Shown here: positions 9,727 through 18,731 of the stretch, one piece after another
How positions within the stretch are numbered: the stretch's first letter is position 1
Layout: each line of letters begins with the position of its first letter
Origin: Rubidibacter lacunae KORDI 51-2
GTDB taxonomy: Bacteria > Cyanobacteriota > Cyanobacteriia > Cyanobacteriales > Rubidibacteraceae
Length of the DNA stretch: 64,000 nt
Reading direction: 5' to 3'
Assembly: GCF_000473895.1 (NCBI RefSeq)
Contig: NZ_ASSJ01000070.1
Span: forward strand, 124,001-188,000
Program-made: the position numbers and the translations under genes
The notes under the pieces: model-generated
Told to the model about the DNA's origin: nothing
Seen by the model: only the letters and a program-made list of their open reading frames with translations
Databases searched by the model: none

Positions 9727-11163
9727 ATGCAGGAAAGCAACAAGCCCATGTGGCGCAAGCCCATTTTGATCGGCGGGCTCGGGTTATCGGCAGCGCTGTG
9801 GGCGTGGTCGAGCCTGCAAGACGCGCTTTGGCAAACCGGCGAATTTGGAGTGCTGAGCCTCGCAGCAGTGGGAACGGGGGCGTGGTGGTTGCAGCAGCAG
9901 TCGCGTCGCGTACCCACGCCAGCAGCAACGCCGGTCGATCGCGCGGCCCTCGAGCGCGAACTGGCCAGGGTGCGGGCGGCGATCGCCCAGTTGCAAGCCG
10001 AAGTTCCCCACGCCGATACTGCAGTGTGGGAAGGGCAGCTCGCGCAACTGCCGCAAACCCTGGAGCGACAGAAGCTACGCGTCGCAATTGCGGGCGGGGC
10101 GGGCACGGGGCGGGCACACCTCGCACAGGTGCTAGCTAACGAACCCATCAAGGCTGCGATCGACATTGCCGAGACCGCAACACCGCTGGTTGGTACCGAC
10201 GATGACGCGGCAACGCGCGCGACTGTGCTGGCCGCGGATCTGGTGGTTTTCCTTATCCATGGCGATCTGACAGCATCTGAATGGGACTGCATGACGTTCC
10301 TGCGGGGCGAACGCCAGCGGGTCTTGCTTGCGCTCGATCGCCAAGATCGTTTTCTTCCAGAAGAGCGCGCTGCTATCTGGCAGCAGGTGCGCGATCGCGT
10401 CTGTCCGACCCTCGACGCTGCGGATCTGGTGGCGATTGCGTCCGCACCAGCACCGGTTAAGGTTCGCCGTCACGCCGATGACGGCACGGTGGGCGAGTGG
10501 CTGGAGCAGACCGCTCCCGATCTGATTGCCTTGCGCAATCGCCTGCAGCAGCTCGTCGCTACCGAGCAATCGCAGCTCGTCCTGGCGGCTGCGTGGCGGC
10601 AGGCACGGGCGATCGGTGCCGATATCAAGGCACAGCTTAATCGAGCGCGGCGCGAGCGCGCACTGCCCGTCATTCAGAACTATCAGTGGCTGAGTGCCGC
10701 TGCTGCCTTTGCCACGCCAGTGGCATCCTTAGATTTATTAGCAACGGCTGCAATCAACGCTCAGCTCGTTGCGGATCTGGGGGCGATGTATTGCCAGGAT
10801 TTTTCGTGGCAGCAAGCTCAAACGGCTGCCGGAGCCCTTGGACGGCTGATGGCGCAACTCGGACTCGTGGAGCTGACGACCCAAGCAGTAGCCGGGCTGC
10901 TCAAGGGCAACGCATTGACCTATGCGGCAGGCGGTCTAGTGCAGGGCGTTAGCGCGGCTTACCTGACCCGACTGGCTGGGTTGAGTCTGATCGCTTACTT
11001 TGAGGAGCAAGAGTTACCGGCGGGTGGAGAACTGCAAGGCGATCGCCTTCAAAAACACCTCCAGGCGATCGGCGAGCAAACGCGCCGTGCAGCAATCTTC
11101 CAGGACTTCGTGCGCGGTGTTGCCCAGCAACTGCAGGCGAGAGCGGCAGCTCCAGCATCCTAG
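9727..11163 (+). CDS. DUF697/YcjF-like membrane protein with degenerate P-loop
   Basis: 478 aa from the ATG at 9727; a GTG at 9640 or an ATG at 9748 are alternatives. Two hydrophobic segments lie near residues 15-30 and 40-55. A GTPase-like region follows, but its P-loop reads GGAGTGRAH, with Arg and Ala in place of the usual Lys-Ser/Thr, so nucleotide binding is doubtful. The C-terminal third has the hydrophobic DUF697 region (LGRLMAQLGLVELTTQAVAGLLKG through YLTRLAGLSLIAYFEEQ). DUF697 proteins are often fused to Era-like GTPase domains in cyanobacteria. Function is unknown. It follows the MCE gene on the same strand. Confidence 0.65.
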   Translation: MQESNKPMWRKPILIGGLGLSAALWAWSSLQDALWQTGEFGVLSLAAVGTGAWWLQQQSRRVPTPAATPVDRAALERELARVRAAIAQLQAEVPHADTAVWEGQLAQLPQTLERQKLRVAIAGGAGTGRAHLAQVLANEPIKAAIDIAETATPLVGTDDDAATRATVLAADLVVFLIHGDLTASEWDCMTFLRGERQRVLLALDRQDRFLPEERAAIWQQVRDRVCPTLDAADLVAIASAPAPVKVRRHADDGTVGEWLEQTAPDLIALRNRLQQLVATEQSQLVLAAAWRQARAIGADIKAQLNRARRERALPVIQNYQWLSAAAAFATPVASLDLLATAAINAQLVADLGAMYCQDFSWQQAQTAAGALGRLMAQLGLVELTTQAVAGLLKGNALTYAAGGLVQGVSAAYLTRLAGLSLIAYFEEQELPAGGELQGDRLQKHLQAIGEQTRRAAIFQDFVRGVAQQLQARAAAPAS

Positions 11164-11184
11164 ACCGCACCGACAAGCGCTGGC

Positions 11185-11460
11185 ATCCGACCGATTAGGG
11201 CAAATGCGTACAGATTTCTTTGCTACGACCGAATTGGGGAATCAGCGATCTGGAGTGTTTGAACTTAGCTCTCAGTTCTCGTACCAACTCTAGGAAGCGC
11301 TGCGACAGATGGCAGATCCCGAACCAGTATTCCTTCGGATTGTTTGCCTCATCTTTCGTAGGTATTGTGCAAATTGGTATCAACCAGTCCAGATCGAGCC
11401 TCGCTTATTGCGAAAACCGAGCTGAGGTTCCGAGTCTATGTTTGCCCTAATCCGACCGAT
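11185..11460. mobile_element. 254-bp MITE-like element with inverted ends and 11-bp flanking direct repeats
   Basis: The element runs 11196-11449. It begins TAGGGCAAA and ends TTTGCCCTA, a perfect 9-bp inverted repeat. It is flanked by the 11-bp direct repeat ATCCGACCGAT at 11185-11195 and 11450-11460, which looks like a target-site duplication. It has no full transposase. A related, degraded copy of its core and one arm lies at ~54290-54465. A short open frame in the core (11220-11450) resembles the frame in the second copy, which may only reflect shared ancestry. Confidence 0.8.
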
Positions 11461-11486
11461 ACCCAACTAGCATTTACCCCCCTCCC

Positions 11487-12304
11487 ATGCAGTGGCAAAA
11501 CCTTCTTCAACACCTCGGCGACTGGGAGGGTAGCTTCACCCGCCTCACACCACGGGGCGAACCGGTAGATGATACGCCGACCCTAGTCAGCCTGACCGGG
11601 CTGGACGACAACCGACGCATTCGCCAGACGATCGCGCGCTTCCCTGAGGGGGACGCGCCGGCACCGCAGGTGATTGAATACGGCTCGCTCAACCGCAACA
11701 CGCTGGTATTTGAAGATGGGACGTTTTCGGTTGGCTCCAGCCAGTTTGGTCCCTTTAGCGAGTTCGGAGCGGAGATCGGATTTGTGGAGAGCGATCGCCG
11801 CTTGCGCCTGGTGTCGCTCTTCAATCGCGATAGCCACCTCAGTAGCATCACGCTGATTCGCGAACGGCGGCAGGACACGACGGCACCCGATCGCCCGCAA
11901 ACGACTGTCGAGCAACTCGTGGGGACGTGGCAGGGGACAATAACAACGCTGTATCCGGACCTACGACCACGCGCGACGGCCGAGTCGCTGGTCACCGTGC
12001 GGCAGGTGGGCGATCGCCTGGAGTCCGTGCTGAAATCTGGGAGGTGGGAGTTGACGACGTCGGCGCGGATCGACGGCACGCGCCTGCTGTTCGATCGCGA
12101 CGAGCCAACCGCTCAGGTGTTATTGCTGCCCGATGGGGCATCCTGCACGACCCCACTCGAGATCCGCAATCGTCAGGTTTTTTTTTGGAGGTTGGGTGGT
12201 TGTTCGCACCCGCCCGGCGGCGGCGCGCGATTCGCCGCTACGACGATCGCGGGACGTGGGTAGAGTTTGCGCTTATTGAAGAACGTAAGATTGCTCGAAC
12301 GTAA
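11487..12304 (+). pseudogene. DUF3598 family protein, frame broken at a T9 run
   Basis: The first frame starts at ATG 11487 with the usual DUF3598 opening (QWQNLLQHLGDWEGSFTRL, SLTGLDDN, IRQT) and goes out of frame at cag-g-T9-ggag (12178-12186), ending at 12263 with a tail that does not fit. The family ending continues in the other frame (VFFLEVGWLF... then AIRRYDDRGTWVEFALIEE) to the stop at 12302-12304. One extra T would join them into a protein of about 272 aa. DUF3598 is a lipocalin-like beta-barrel family of cyanobacteria and plants with no settled function. The cause may be a true frameshift, a sequencing error in the homopolymer, or transcript slippage. Confidence 0.75.
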
Positions 12305-12369
12305 GGCCGCTCGAACGCTACCGGGAAGGCTTCGAGGGGAGTGCGATATAGCTCTGCCTCAACTGAGTC

Positions 12370-12437
12370 CGAGCCGTTGCTCGGATCGCCGACGGTTCAG
12401 TGGTGGAATTTGACGGCAAGACCCTGCACGGATCTAG
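12370..12437 (+). pseudogene. possible remnant of an ISAs1-type transposase
   Basis: A short frame reads IADGSVVEFDGKTLHGS, resembling the conserved IDGKTLRGS catalytic segment of ISAs1-family transposases. It has no start and is cut by the inverted-repeat element that begins at 12438. The match is short, so this is tentative. Confidence 0.3.
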
Positions 12438-12602
12438 CCTGAATTATTCATGAACTCTTATGCGGAGATCCTATACCTTTTGCCGTAAAAGGCTTGCAGA
12501 CTTTTTCGCTCAATGACAGTGCGTTTCTATACAAATAGATTGGAGCCTAGTCAGTGAAAGGGTTTGAAACTTCGTCAAAATCTTCGTGAATAATCCAGGC
12601 TA
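12434..12602. mobile_element. 162-bp non-autonomous inverted-repeat element (MITE-like)
   Basis: The left end CCTGAATTATTCATGAA (12438-12454) pairs with the right end TTCGTGAATAATCCAGG (12583-12599): two imperfect 17-bp inverted repeats differing at two positions. The tetramer CTAG flanks both sides (12434-12437 and 12600-12603), consistent with a 4-bp target duplication, although CTAG is itself palindromic. The interior has no ORF of note. Ends beginning CCT with a 4-bp duplication recall the IS1380 family; that assignment is inference. Confidence 0.65.
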
Positions 12603-12754
12603 GCAACGACGAGCGCAGACCTATTCCAGAGCGAGATAACCCAGCGGCACTTCAGCAAGCTAAGGTACTTCTCTAGCTCCTACCCTCAGTGCCTCGTCCT
12701 GATGCGAGTACGAAATGAAAACCTCAATGTGCATCCCCAGCATCCGCCCCGTGT

Positions 12755-13948
12755 TCAATCCGGCAAATTGTACTGCTCCACGATGCGCTGGGCGTACTCC
12801 GGTACGTGATCTGCCAGCTTCTCCGGGTGGTTGCGTTTCACGTATAAATAATTGCGCGTGAAATGCGAGTCAATCGAAAAGCGCGCGTACTCCAACCCCT
12901 TCGGACCAATACGCTCGATAAATACACCCATCAACCGCGCCGCCCACATCGGCAACGTCACGCCCTTGTCATAAGCCGGAATGCTCTGCTGCACCGCCGC
13001 TCGGCGATCGCCCTGCGACCCGACCGGCTGCATCACCAACCGATCGGCAACCACCTCCAACATCTCCTTACCCGTGTCATTGCGCACCACGATCCACTGA
13101 TACCCAAACGGCGCGCCCATATACCCGACCACCAAATCCGCCAGCGAATTCACGTAATCGAAACAACTCATACACGACGGCGCGAACACGTCCTTCAACT
13201 TGTTTGTCTTCAGTCCGAAGAACGGCACCATCTCCACCGACCCGTCCTCGTGCTTGAAGTGCACCCGAAAGTCTTGCATGAACTCGTAATGCACCACCGT
13301 CTCCGGCGATTGACTCGTCGTCTCCAAAAACTTCTGCAAACCCGCCCGCGTTACGTTATCCACGCACGGCGTCCCCAACACGTAAAGCTTCTCCAGCCCG
13401 AGCTTATCCTGCACCGCCCGCAGTGCCTGAATCTGGCACCCAACCCCAATCGCCAGCAACCGCTGCATCCCCGAGCGCTCCACCAGCTCCAACACCGACA
13501 AATTCGGCGACAGCGTCGGCTTATTCACCCGCGCCGCCAACACCTCCTCAGGCGTCTTGGCGATCGTCGGCTGCGGCTGAAAGCGATCGCCCGGCGCGCT
13601 TTGCACGCACACGACTCCTTCCACCAACCCGCGCTCCAACATCTCGCAGGCGATCGCGCTGACAATCCCCGTCCACTGCGCCCCCGCGATCGGCTCGCGC
13701 TTGCGCGCCGCGATCATCTCCTGATGCACCCCAAAATAAACGTCATCCGGCGCATCCAAGTCCCGACTGCGCCCGTGCGCGACCTCTTCCAGCTCCGCCA
13801 CCTGTTGATTGAGGAACGCACAGGCATCCTTCACGTAATGCACGAAATAGGTATCGCACAACCCGCACTCGCTGCAGAGTTCCTTCGCAGGACGAGGGCT
13901 CCCGGGGCGGAGTGCGCGGGCCTTGTGGTGAGTCGGCGCAGCTGTCAT
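12755..13948 (-). CDS. bciB: 8-vinyl reductase, F420-hydrogenase beta-subunit type (BciB-like)
   Basis: 397 aa. The N-terminus carries a four-Cys motif CSECGLCDTYF with a further Cys in KDACAF, and a second cluster APSCMSCFDYVNSLADLVVGYMG lies near residue 255, both typical of the [4Fe-4S] ligands of this family. Other conserved pieces are GVGCQIQALRAVQDKLGLEKLYVLGTPC and GAPFGYQWIVVRN. Cyanobacterial members (the slr1923 group) reduce the 8-vinyl group of divinyl (proto)chlorophyllide with ferredoxin as donor; the plant relative HCAR reduces 7-hydroxymethyl chlorophyll. The reductase call follows the usual cyanobacterial role. It is divergent from nnr, with 148 bases between the starts. Confidence 0.88.
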   Translation of the reverse strand: MTAAPTHHKARALRPGSPRPAKELCSECGLCDTYFVHYVKDACAFLNQQVAELEEVAHGRSRDLDAPDDVYFGVHQEMIAARKREPIAGAQWTGIVSAIACEMLERGLVEGVVCVQSAPGDRFQPQPTIAKTPEEVLAARVNKPTLSPNLSVLELVERSGMQRLLAIGVGCQIQALRAVQDKLGLEKLYVLGTPCVDNVTRAGLQKFLETTSQSPETVVHYEFMQDFRVHFKHEDGSVEMVPFFGLKTNKLKDVFAPSCMSCFDYVNSLADLVVGYMGAPFGYQWIVVRNDTGKEMLEVVADRLVMQPVGSQGDRRAAVQQSIPAYDKGVTLPMWAARLMGVFIERIGPKGLEYARFSIDSHFTRNYLYVKRNHPEKLADHVPEYAQRIVEQYNLPD

Positions 13949-14096
13949 GGGCGTTTGTAAACCGAAGTTAATATCGATTTCTCACGGTAAAGCAAGCCCC
14001 AGTCCCTCCGCTAGCGTGGGTAAACAAATGTGACGCGATCGCCGTCATCCTAAATTCCACCCGGCGCGATCGTCCCACCGCCATCCCAGCCCACCC

Positions 14097-15638
14097 ATGC
14101 CTCCCAATCTCACCGACGCGATCGTCACCGCCGCCGAAATGCGCCAAATCGAACAGCGCCTGTTCGATGCCGGTCTGCCCGTCGCCGCCCTGATGGAAAA
14201 AGTCGCCGGTCGCATCGCCGCCCGCATCCAAACCCTCTATCCGCGCTCGCGCTATCCTCGCATCGGTATCCTCATCGGTCCCGGTCACAACGGCGGCGAC
14301 GCCCTCGTTATCGCCCGCGAACTCCACCACAGTGGCTACCGAGTCGCCCTCTGGCAGGCAACCGACAAACTCAAAGACCTGCCCACCGCCCACCTCCGCT
14401 ACGCCGATCGTCTCGGCATCCCCATCCACCGCACCATCACCCCGCTCCAAGCCAGCGATCTGATCGTTGACGGACTCTTCGGCTTCGGTCTGGAGCGCGC
14501 GATCGCGGGCAACCTTGCCGACAGCATCGCCCAAATCAACGCCTGGCAAATTCCCATTGCTAGCATCGACCTGCCCTCCGGCATCCACACCGACACCGGC
14601 GCGACAATGGGCATCGCCGTCCGCGCCACCCACACCCTCTGCCTCGGCTTGTGGAAACGCACCTGTTTCCAAGACCGTGCCCTCGCTGCACTCGGTACGA
14701 CCGAACTCATCGACTTCGACATCCCACCCGCCGACATCCACGCTATCCTCGGCAACCCGCCCCCTGTCCGCATCCTCACCAACACGATCGCCCGCCAGCA
14801 CTTGCCTATCCCTCGCGAGCCCACGACACACAAATACCGGCAAGGCTACCTTCTCGCAATCGGCGGCTCCCAGCGCTATCCCGGCAGTATCCACCTTACT
14901 GCTCTCGGCGCGCGCGCCAGCGGCGTCGGCATGCTGGCGATCGCGACCCCCGAGGCAGTCGTTCCCGGATTGATCGCCCGTCTCCCCGAAGCCCTTGCCC
15001 TGTCCTGCCCTCCCACCAACACCGGCGCGATCGCTGCCCTCCCCAACCACGCCGACCTCACCCGCACCACAGCGATCGCCTGCGGTCCCGGCATCACCCT
15101 CGACGCCGGACCCCTCCTCGATGTGGTGCTCGACCTCCCTCAACCCCTCGTCCTCGACGCCGACGCCCTCACTCTCCTCGCCCAACGCGACGCAGTTGCG
15201 ACCCTACAGCAGCGCCGCGCTCCCACTGTCCTCACACCCCACGCGGGTGAGTTCCAGCGCCTTTTCCCGAAACTCCCAGACCCCAACGGCGATCGCCTTG
15301 CGGCCGTCCGAGCCGCCGCCGAAGTCTCCAACGCGATCGTCCTTCTCAAAGGAGCGCGCACTGCGATCGCGCATCCCAACGGCAACACCTGGGTCGTTCC
15401 TATTAGTACCCCCGCGCTCGCTCGTGGCGGCAGCGGCGACGTCCTCGCCGGACTGCTCGGCGGCCTCGTCGCCCAGCTACCCGGTAGCAATCTCCACACC
15501 CTATCCGCCACTGCCGCAACCTGGCATGCCCGAGCGGGGGTTATTGCGGCACGAGAGCACACCGAACTCGGTGTCGATGCCTTCACCCTGACCCAATATC
15601 TCACTCGGGCTGCTATGCAGATTACACGCGATCCCTAG
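14097..15638 (+). CDS. nnr: bifunctional NAD(P)H-hydrate epimerase/dehydratase
   Basis: 513 aa. The N-terminal half is a YjeF_N epimerase (residues ~10-215: LTAAEMRQIEQ-like opening, GPGHNGGDALVIARELH, VDGLFGFGL, DLPSGIHTDTG). The C-terminal half (~235-510) is the ribokinase-like dehydratase with YLLAIGGSQRYPGSIHLTALGA, CGPGI, LVLDADALTLL, LTPHAGEF and the GGSGDVLAGLLGG anion-hole motif. The enzyme repairs hydrated NADH and NADPH: the epimerase equilibrates the R and S forms and the dehydratase uses ADP or ATP. Fusion of both halves is the usual bacterial form. Long open frames on the other strand here are composition shadows. Confidence 0.95.
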   Translation: MPPNLTDAIVTAAEMRQIEQRLFDAGLPVAALMEKVAGRIAARIQTLYPRSRYPRIGILIGPGHNGGDALVIARELHHSGYRVALWQATDKLKDLPTAHLRYADRLGIPIHRTITPLQASDLIVDGLFGFGLERAIAGNLADSIAQINAWQIPIASIDLPSGIHTDTGATMGIAVRATHTLCLGLWKRTCFQDRALAALGTTELIDFDIPPADIHAILGNPPPVRILTNTIARQHLPIPREPTTHKYRQGYLLAIGGSQRYPGSIHLTALGARASGVGMLAIATPEAVVPGLIARLPEALALSCPPTNTGAIAALPNHADLTRTTAIACGPGITLDAGPLLDVVLDLPQPLVLDADALTLLAQRDAVATLQQRRAPTVLTPHAGEFQRLFPKLPDPNGDRLAAVRAAAEVSNAIVLLKGARTAIAHPNGNTWVVPISTPALARGGSGDVLAGLLGGLVAQLPGSNLHTLSATAATWHARAGVIAAREHTELGVDAFTLTQYLTRAAMQITRDP

Positions 15639-15830
15639 GACCGTAACCCGCAGTTCGGTGCTTGCCGGACCCAAAGTTTTCCCTAGGTTAAGATCGGGAC
15701 ACGGACGGCTCGCGATCGAAAACGGAACCATGATGCATGGCATTTACACCCAATCAAGCTATGCGTGGCGAGCGGGATTCGGTCGCTAGCTATACGCGGT
15801 CCCCGACCTTACGACAGCACTGAAACCGCT

Positions 15831-16517
15831 ATGAATTCGCCCATTCAGGCAGTCCAAGCTCCTTATTACGGCGACGCCATGCGTACGCCGCCGCCGCCAG
15901 ATTTGCCCTCGCTGCTGCTCAAAGAACGCATCATCTATCTCGGGCTGCCACTGGTCTCCCCGGATGAATATAAAGAGCAAATGGGCATAGACGTGACCGA
16001 ATTGATTGTCGCGCAGCTGCTTTACTTGCAATTTGAAGACCGCGAAAAGCCCATTTTTATGTACATCAATTCCACCGGGACCTCTTGGTACGGTGGCGAG
16101 GCGATCGGCTTTGAGACAGAAGCCTTTGCCATCTGCGACACCATCAACTACATCCAACCGCCCGTGCACACCATTTGTATTGGGCAAGCCATGGGAACTG
16201 CCGCGATGATTCTTTCTTCCGGCACCAAAGGTTATCGTGCTAGCCTTCCTCATGCGACGATCATCTTGCACCAGCCGCGTCAGGGCGCACAAGGTCAAGC
16301 AACCGATATCCAAATCCGCGCGAAAGAAGTCCTGGCAAATAAGCAGATGACCCTGGAGATCCTCGCCCGCAATACCGGTCAGTTATCCGAACGCCTTGCA
16401 AAGGATTCCGATCGCATGCTGTACATGACCCCGCAAGAAGCACTGGAGTACGGCTTGATCGATCGCGTACTGACCAGCTCCAAGGAACTTCCCAGTAAGG
16501 TCGCCGTTCCGAATTGA
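15831..16517 (+). CDS. clpR: ClpP-like protease subunit ClpR, catalytic Ser absent
   Basis: 228 aa from the ATG at 15831; the open frame extends upstream to 15765 without family sequence. The fold is ClpP (YINSTGTSWYGGEAIGFETEAFAICDT, GTKGYRASLPHATIILHQPR). The nucleophile position reads CIGQAMGTAAMIL: aligned on the active-site His (HQP, His147), Gly122 stands where ClpP has Ser. This is the hallmark of ClpR, an inactive subunit that forms a mixed ring with an active ClpP in cyanobacteria and plastids. The active partner follows 104 bases downstream on the same strand, the usual clpR-clpP arrangement. Confidence 0.93.
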   Translation: MNSPIQAVQAPYYGDAMRTPPPPDLPSLLLKERIIYLGLPLVSPDEYKEQMGIDVTELIVAQLLYLQFEDREKPIFMYINSTGTSWYGGEAIGFETEAFAICDTINYIQPPVHTICIGQAMGTAAMILSSGTKGYRASLPHATIILHQPRQGAQGQATDIQIRAKEVLANKQMTLEILARNTGQLSERLAKDSDRMLYMTPQEALEYGLIDRVLTSSKELPSKVAVPN

Positions 16518-16621
16518 TGACGCGGACGCAATTGACTGTTGAGGCAAATCACACGCGCTGGGGTGCCTAAATCCAGCGTCGACCATCATTCTTCGTTCTG
16601 CCTGAAAGGACCATTACAACC

Positions 16622-17227
16622 ATGCCTATTGGTGTTCCCCGCGTTCCCTACCGCTTGCCCGGCCAGCCCTATTCGGACTGGGTCAATATTTACGATCGCC
16701 TTTACCGCGAACGAATTATTTTCATCGGGCGCGGCATTAACGACAGCCTGGCCAATCAGGTGGTTGCCGTCATGCTCTACCTTGATTCGGAAGACCCCGG
16801 CAAGCCAATCTACCTGTACATCAACTCCCCGGGCGGTTCTGTCACGGCGGGCATGGCCATCTACGACACCATGCAACACATCAAGTCAGAAGTCGTCACG
16901 ATCTGTGTCGGTACGGCAGCCTCAATGGGAGCGTTCTTACTCGCAGCTGGCACACCTGGCAAACGCCTGGCTCTTCCGCACTCGCGGATCATGATCCACC
17001 AACCAATGGGTGGGGTACAGGGCAGCAGACAAGCTTCGGACATCGAAATCGAGGCCCGCGAAATTCTTCGCATTCGTCAACAGCTCAACGAGCTGCTAGG
17101 CCATCACACTGGAAAGCCCGTGGAGAAAATTGCCAAGGACACCGATCGCGACTACTTCATGTCTGCTGAAGAAGCACGGGAGTACGGATTGATCGATCGC
17201 GTGATCGAAGATCGCATGGCGGCTTAA
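16622..17227 (+). CDS. clpP: ATP-dependent Clp protease proteolytic subunit
   Basis: 201 aa, normal ClpP length. The catalytic triad is intact: Ser101 in [14 protein letters not shown], His126 in [11 protein letters not shown] and Asp175 in [10 protein letters not shown]. The [19 protein letters not shown] segment forms the substrate-binding strand. In cyanobacteria the ClpP encoded next to ClpR (ClpP3 in Synechococcus) joins it in the essential ClpP3R core that works with ClpC; applying that here rests on gene order. A clear terminator follows the stop, so clpR and clpP probably form one transcript. Confidence 0.97.
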   Translation: MPIGVPRVPYRLPGQPYSDWVNIYDRLYRERIIFIGRGINDSLANQVVAVMLYLDSEDPGKPIYLYINSPGGSVTAGMAIYDTMQHIKSEVVTICVGTAASMGAFLLAAGTPGKRLALPHSRIMIHQPMGGVQGSRQASDIEIEAREILRIRQQLNELLGHHTGKPVEKIAKDTDRDYFMSAEEAREYGLIDRVIEDRMAA

Positions 17228-17242
17228 AAGAACGCAACCGCA

Positions 17243-17286
17243 CCGTCTGTAACGCACCGATCGTTGCAGACGGCAGTCTTTCTTTA
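17243..17286 (+). terminator. terminator after clpP
   Basis: Stem ccgtctgtaacg (17243-17254) pairs with cgttgcagacgg (17262-17273) with one G-U pair; the loop is 7 bases and a T-rich tract (agtctttcttt) follows. It begins 16 bases after the clpP stop. Confidence 0.8.
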
Positions 17287-17461
17287 AGCACTGGAATGAC
17301 ACGACGTAATTGACATGAACTTCACTCCAGACACCAGTGACGGTCTGCCCAAAAGCTTCAACGGCGAGTAAAGTCCATAGGGTATTTTCATTTCCTATAC
17401 TGACAGCAAGATACGAGCTAATCAAAAAAAACTCTGCATATTGCGTGTCCTGGGAGAAGCG

Positions 17462-18130
17462 ATGTCGAAGCGGAAGCTACGGATGAGTGTTGAGGAGTGC
17501 TATCGCGTGCTAGAGCTGAGTGTCGGTGCCGACTCAGAACAAGTAAAAGCCTCCTACCGACGTCTGGCCCGCCAGTATCATCCCGATATCAACCCCAGAC
17601 AAGATGCCCTTGCGCATTTCATCACTCTGACCGATGCCTACAAATTTTTGATGAAATGTGTCGGCTCGCGACCGCCTGCCACTAAGTACGACCGCACCGC
17701 ACCGCGCGCTGGTGCAACTAGTCAGGGACGCGTCCGCGTTGAACGCGAAGCCCCAACCGAACCAGCCTCGACAGCTACATCACCAGCCGCACCACATCAG
17801 GGCAACTCCACAACATCACAGCCACTCTCCGACCTCGATCGCCATCTCAAACGGCAGTCCTATCAGCAACTTCATGTCTTGCTAAAAGAGCAACGGTTCA
17901 TCCGGGCTATCACCTTAGTTGAAAGCCTAGCCCGTCGCCTACCTGAAGACCGGGAAGTTCGCCAGTGGCAAGCGATCGCCTACCACTTGCACGGTCGAGA
18001 TTTGGCCGCCTCGCACCAGACCGATAAGGCCCGCATTTATCTAAAAAAAGCGTTGCAATCCGACCCGCACAACCGGTTGCTTTGGACCGAAGTCGAACAA
18101 GATTTTCGCTTCTTGGAAGAGCAGATTTGA
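17462..18130 (+). CDS. J-domain (DnaJ-like) protein
   Basis: 222 aa from the ATG at 17462. Residues ~8-70 form a J domain: CYRVLELSVGADSEQVKASYRRLARQYHPDINP, including the essential HPD tripeptide, then a helix IV-like LTDAYKFLM. Such domains stimulate the ATPase of Hsp70 (DnaK). A Thr/Pro/Ala-rich linker follows (~75-120), then a helical C-terminal part with repeated alanine and leucine spacing (AYHLHGRDLAASHQTDKARIYLKKAL) that resembles TPR repeats. There is no Gly/Phe region or zinc-finger domain, so it is a type-III J protein. The client is unknown. Confidence 0.85.
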   Translation: MSKRKLRMSVEECYRVLELSVGADSEQVKASYRRLARQYHPDINPRQDALAHFITLTDAYKFLMKCVGSRPPATKYDRTAPRAGATSQGRVRVEREAPTEPASTATSPAAPHQGNSTTSQPLSDLDRHLKRQSYQQLHVLLKEQRFIRAITLVESLARRLPEDREVRQWQAIAYHLHGRDLAASHQTDKARIYLKKALQSDPHNRLLWTEVEQDFRFLEEQI

Positions 18131-18731
18131 GGTATCGGAGTCGCCTGCTGACTGGACTGCCTACCGGCAGAACGTCCCGAGCAGATCCGCAGTAATACTT
18201 AGACGCTACCCGCGCTCGTCTTCCTCTCTTTAGCTAACTTCCTTTTTCTCATCCTCAAAGAGTACAGCATGTCCGGCTTTTGTCGAACGTAGCTTGTACG
18301 TTAGCAGTTGGACAATATCAGAGAGACGAAGTCGAGCATACAGGGATCGACCGGATGTCGTTTATACGCTCCACAGGTCTTGGATTTGAGGAACTCAGAC
18401 CCTGATGTCAAGACTGCGAGCTATTTCGAGAGCAGCGGAAGAACGGGAGCTGACGGAGAATGGTTCGGGTAGTTTGATGAGTATCTCAAACAAGCTGGAA
18501 GCAGGCGCAAGGCGGCAACGCTAGGTCTTTTTATATCTGCAAGTGAACCTCGGGCAGGGAAAACTAACTGACTTTATGAAAAATATTTATTCTAAAAAAG
18601 GAAGTTAATAAAATGAGAATAGCTGCTAGTAGAACCATAACTTCCCCCGATCGGAAACGGTGTGGTTGGAAAGGCTGCATGCCAGTCATGAAACCGACCA
18701 TTGCTACCCTCGCCGAATCGGCGTGTGACAG
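18131..18731. other. 600-bp gap with a possible decayed coding fragment
   Basis: No intact gene. On the minus strand a ~40-residue fragment (about 18358 to the stop at 18230-18232) reads SLYARLRLSDIVQLLTYKLRSTKAG and lacks a start codon. It looks like a gene remnant, possibly of a transposase or other accessory gene, but the family is not recognised. The rest shows nothing. Confidence 0.3.

Noticed and set aside
12863-13960. 365-aa plus-strand ORF over bciB
   Set aside because: His/Arg-rich shadow of bciB with no recognisable domain.
13968-15185. 405-aa minus-strand ORF over nnr
   Set aside because: Composition shadow of the GC-rich nnr gene; Gly/Glu/Asp-rich with no family motif, while the plus frame has complete YjeF motifs.
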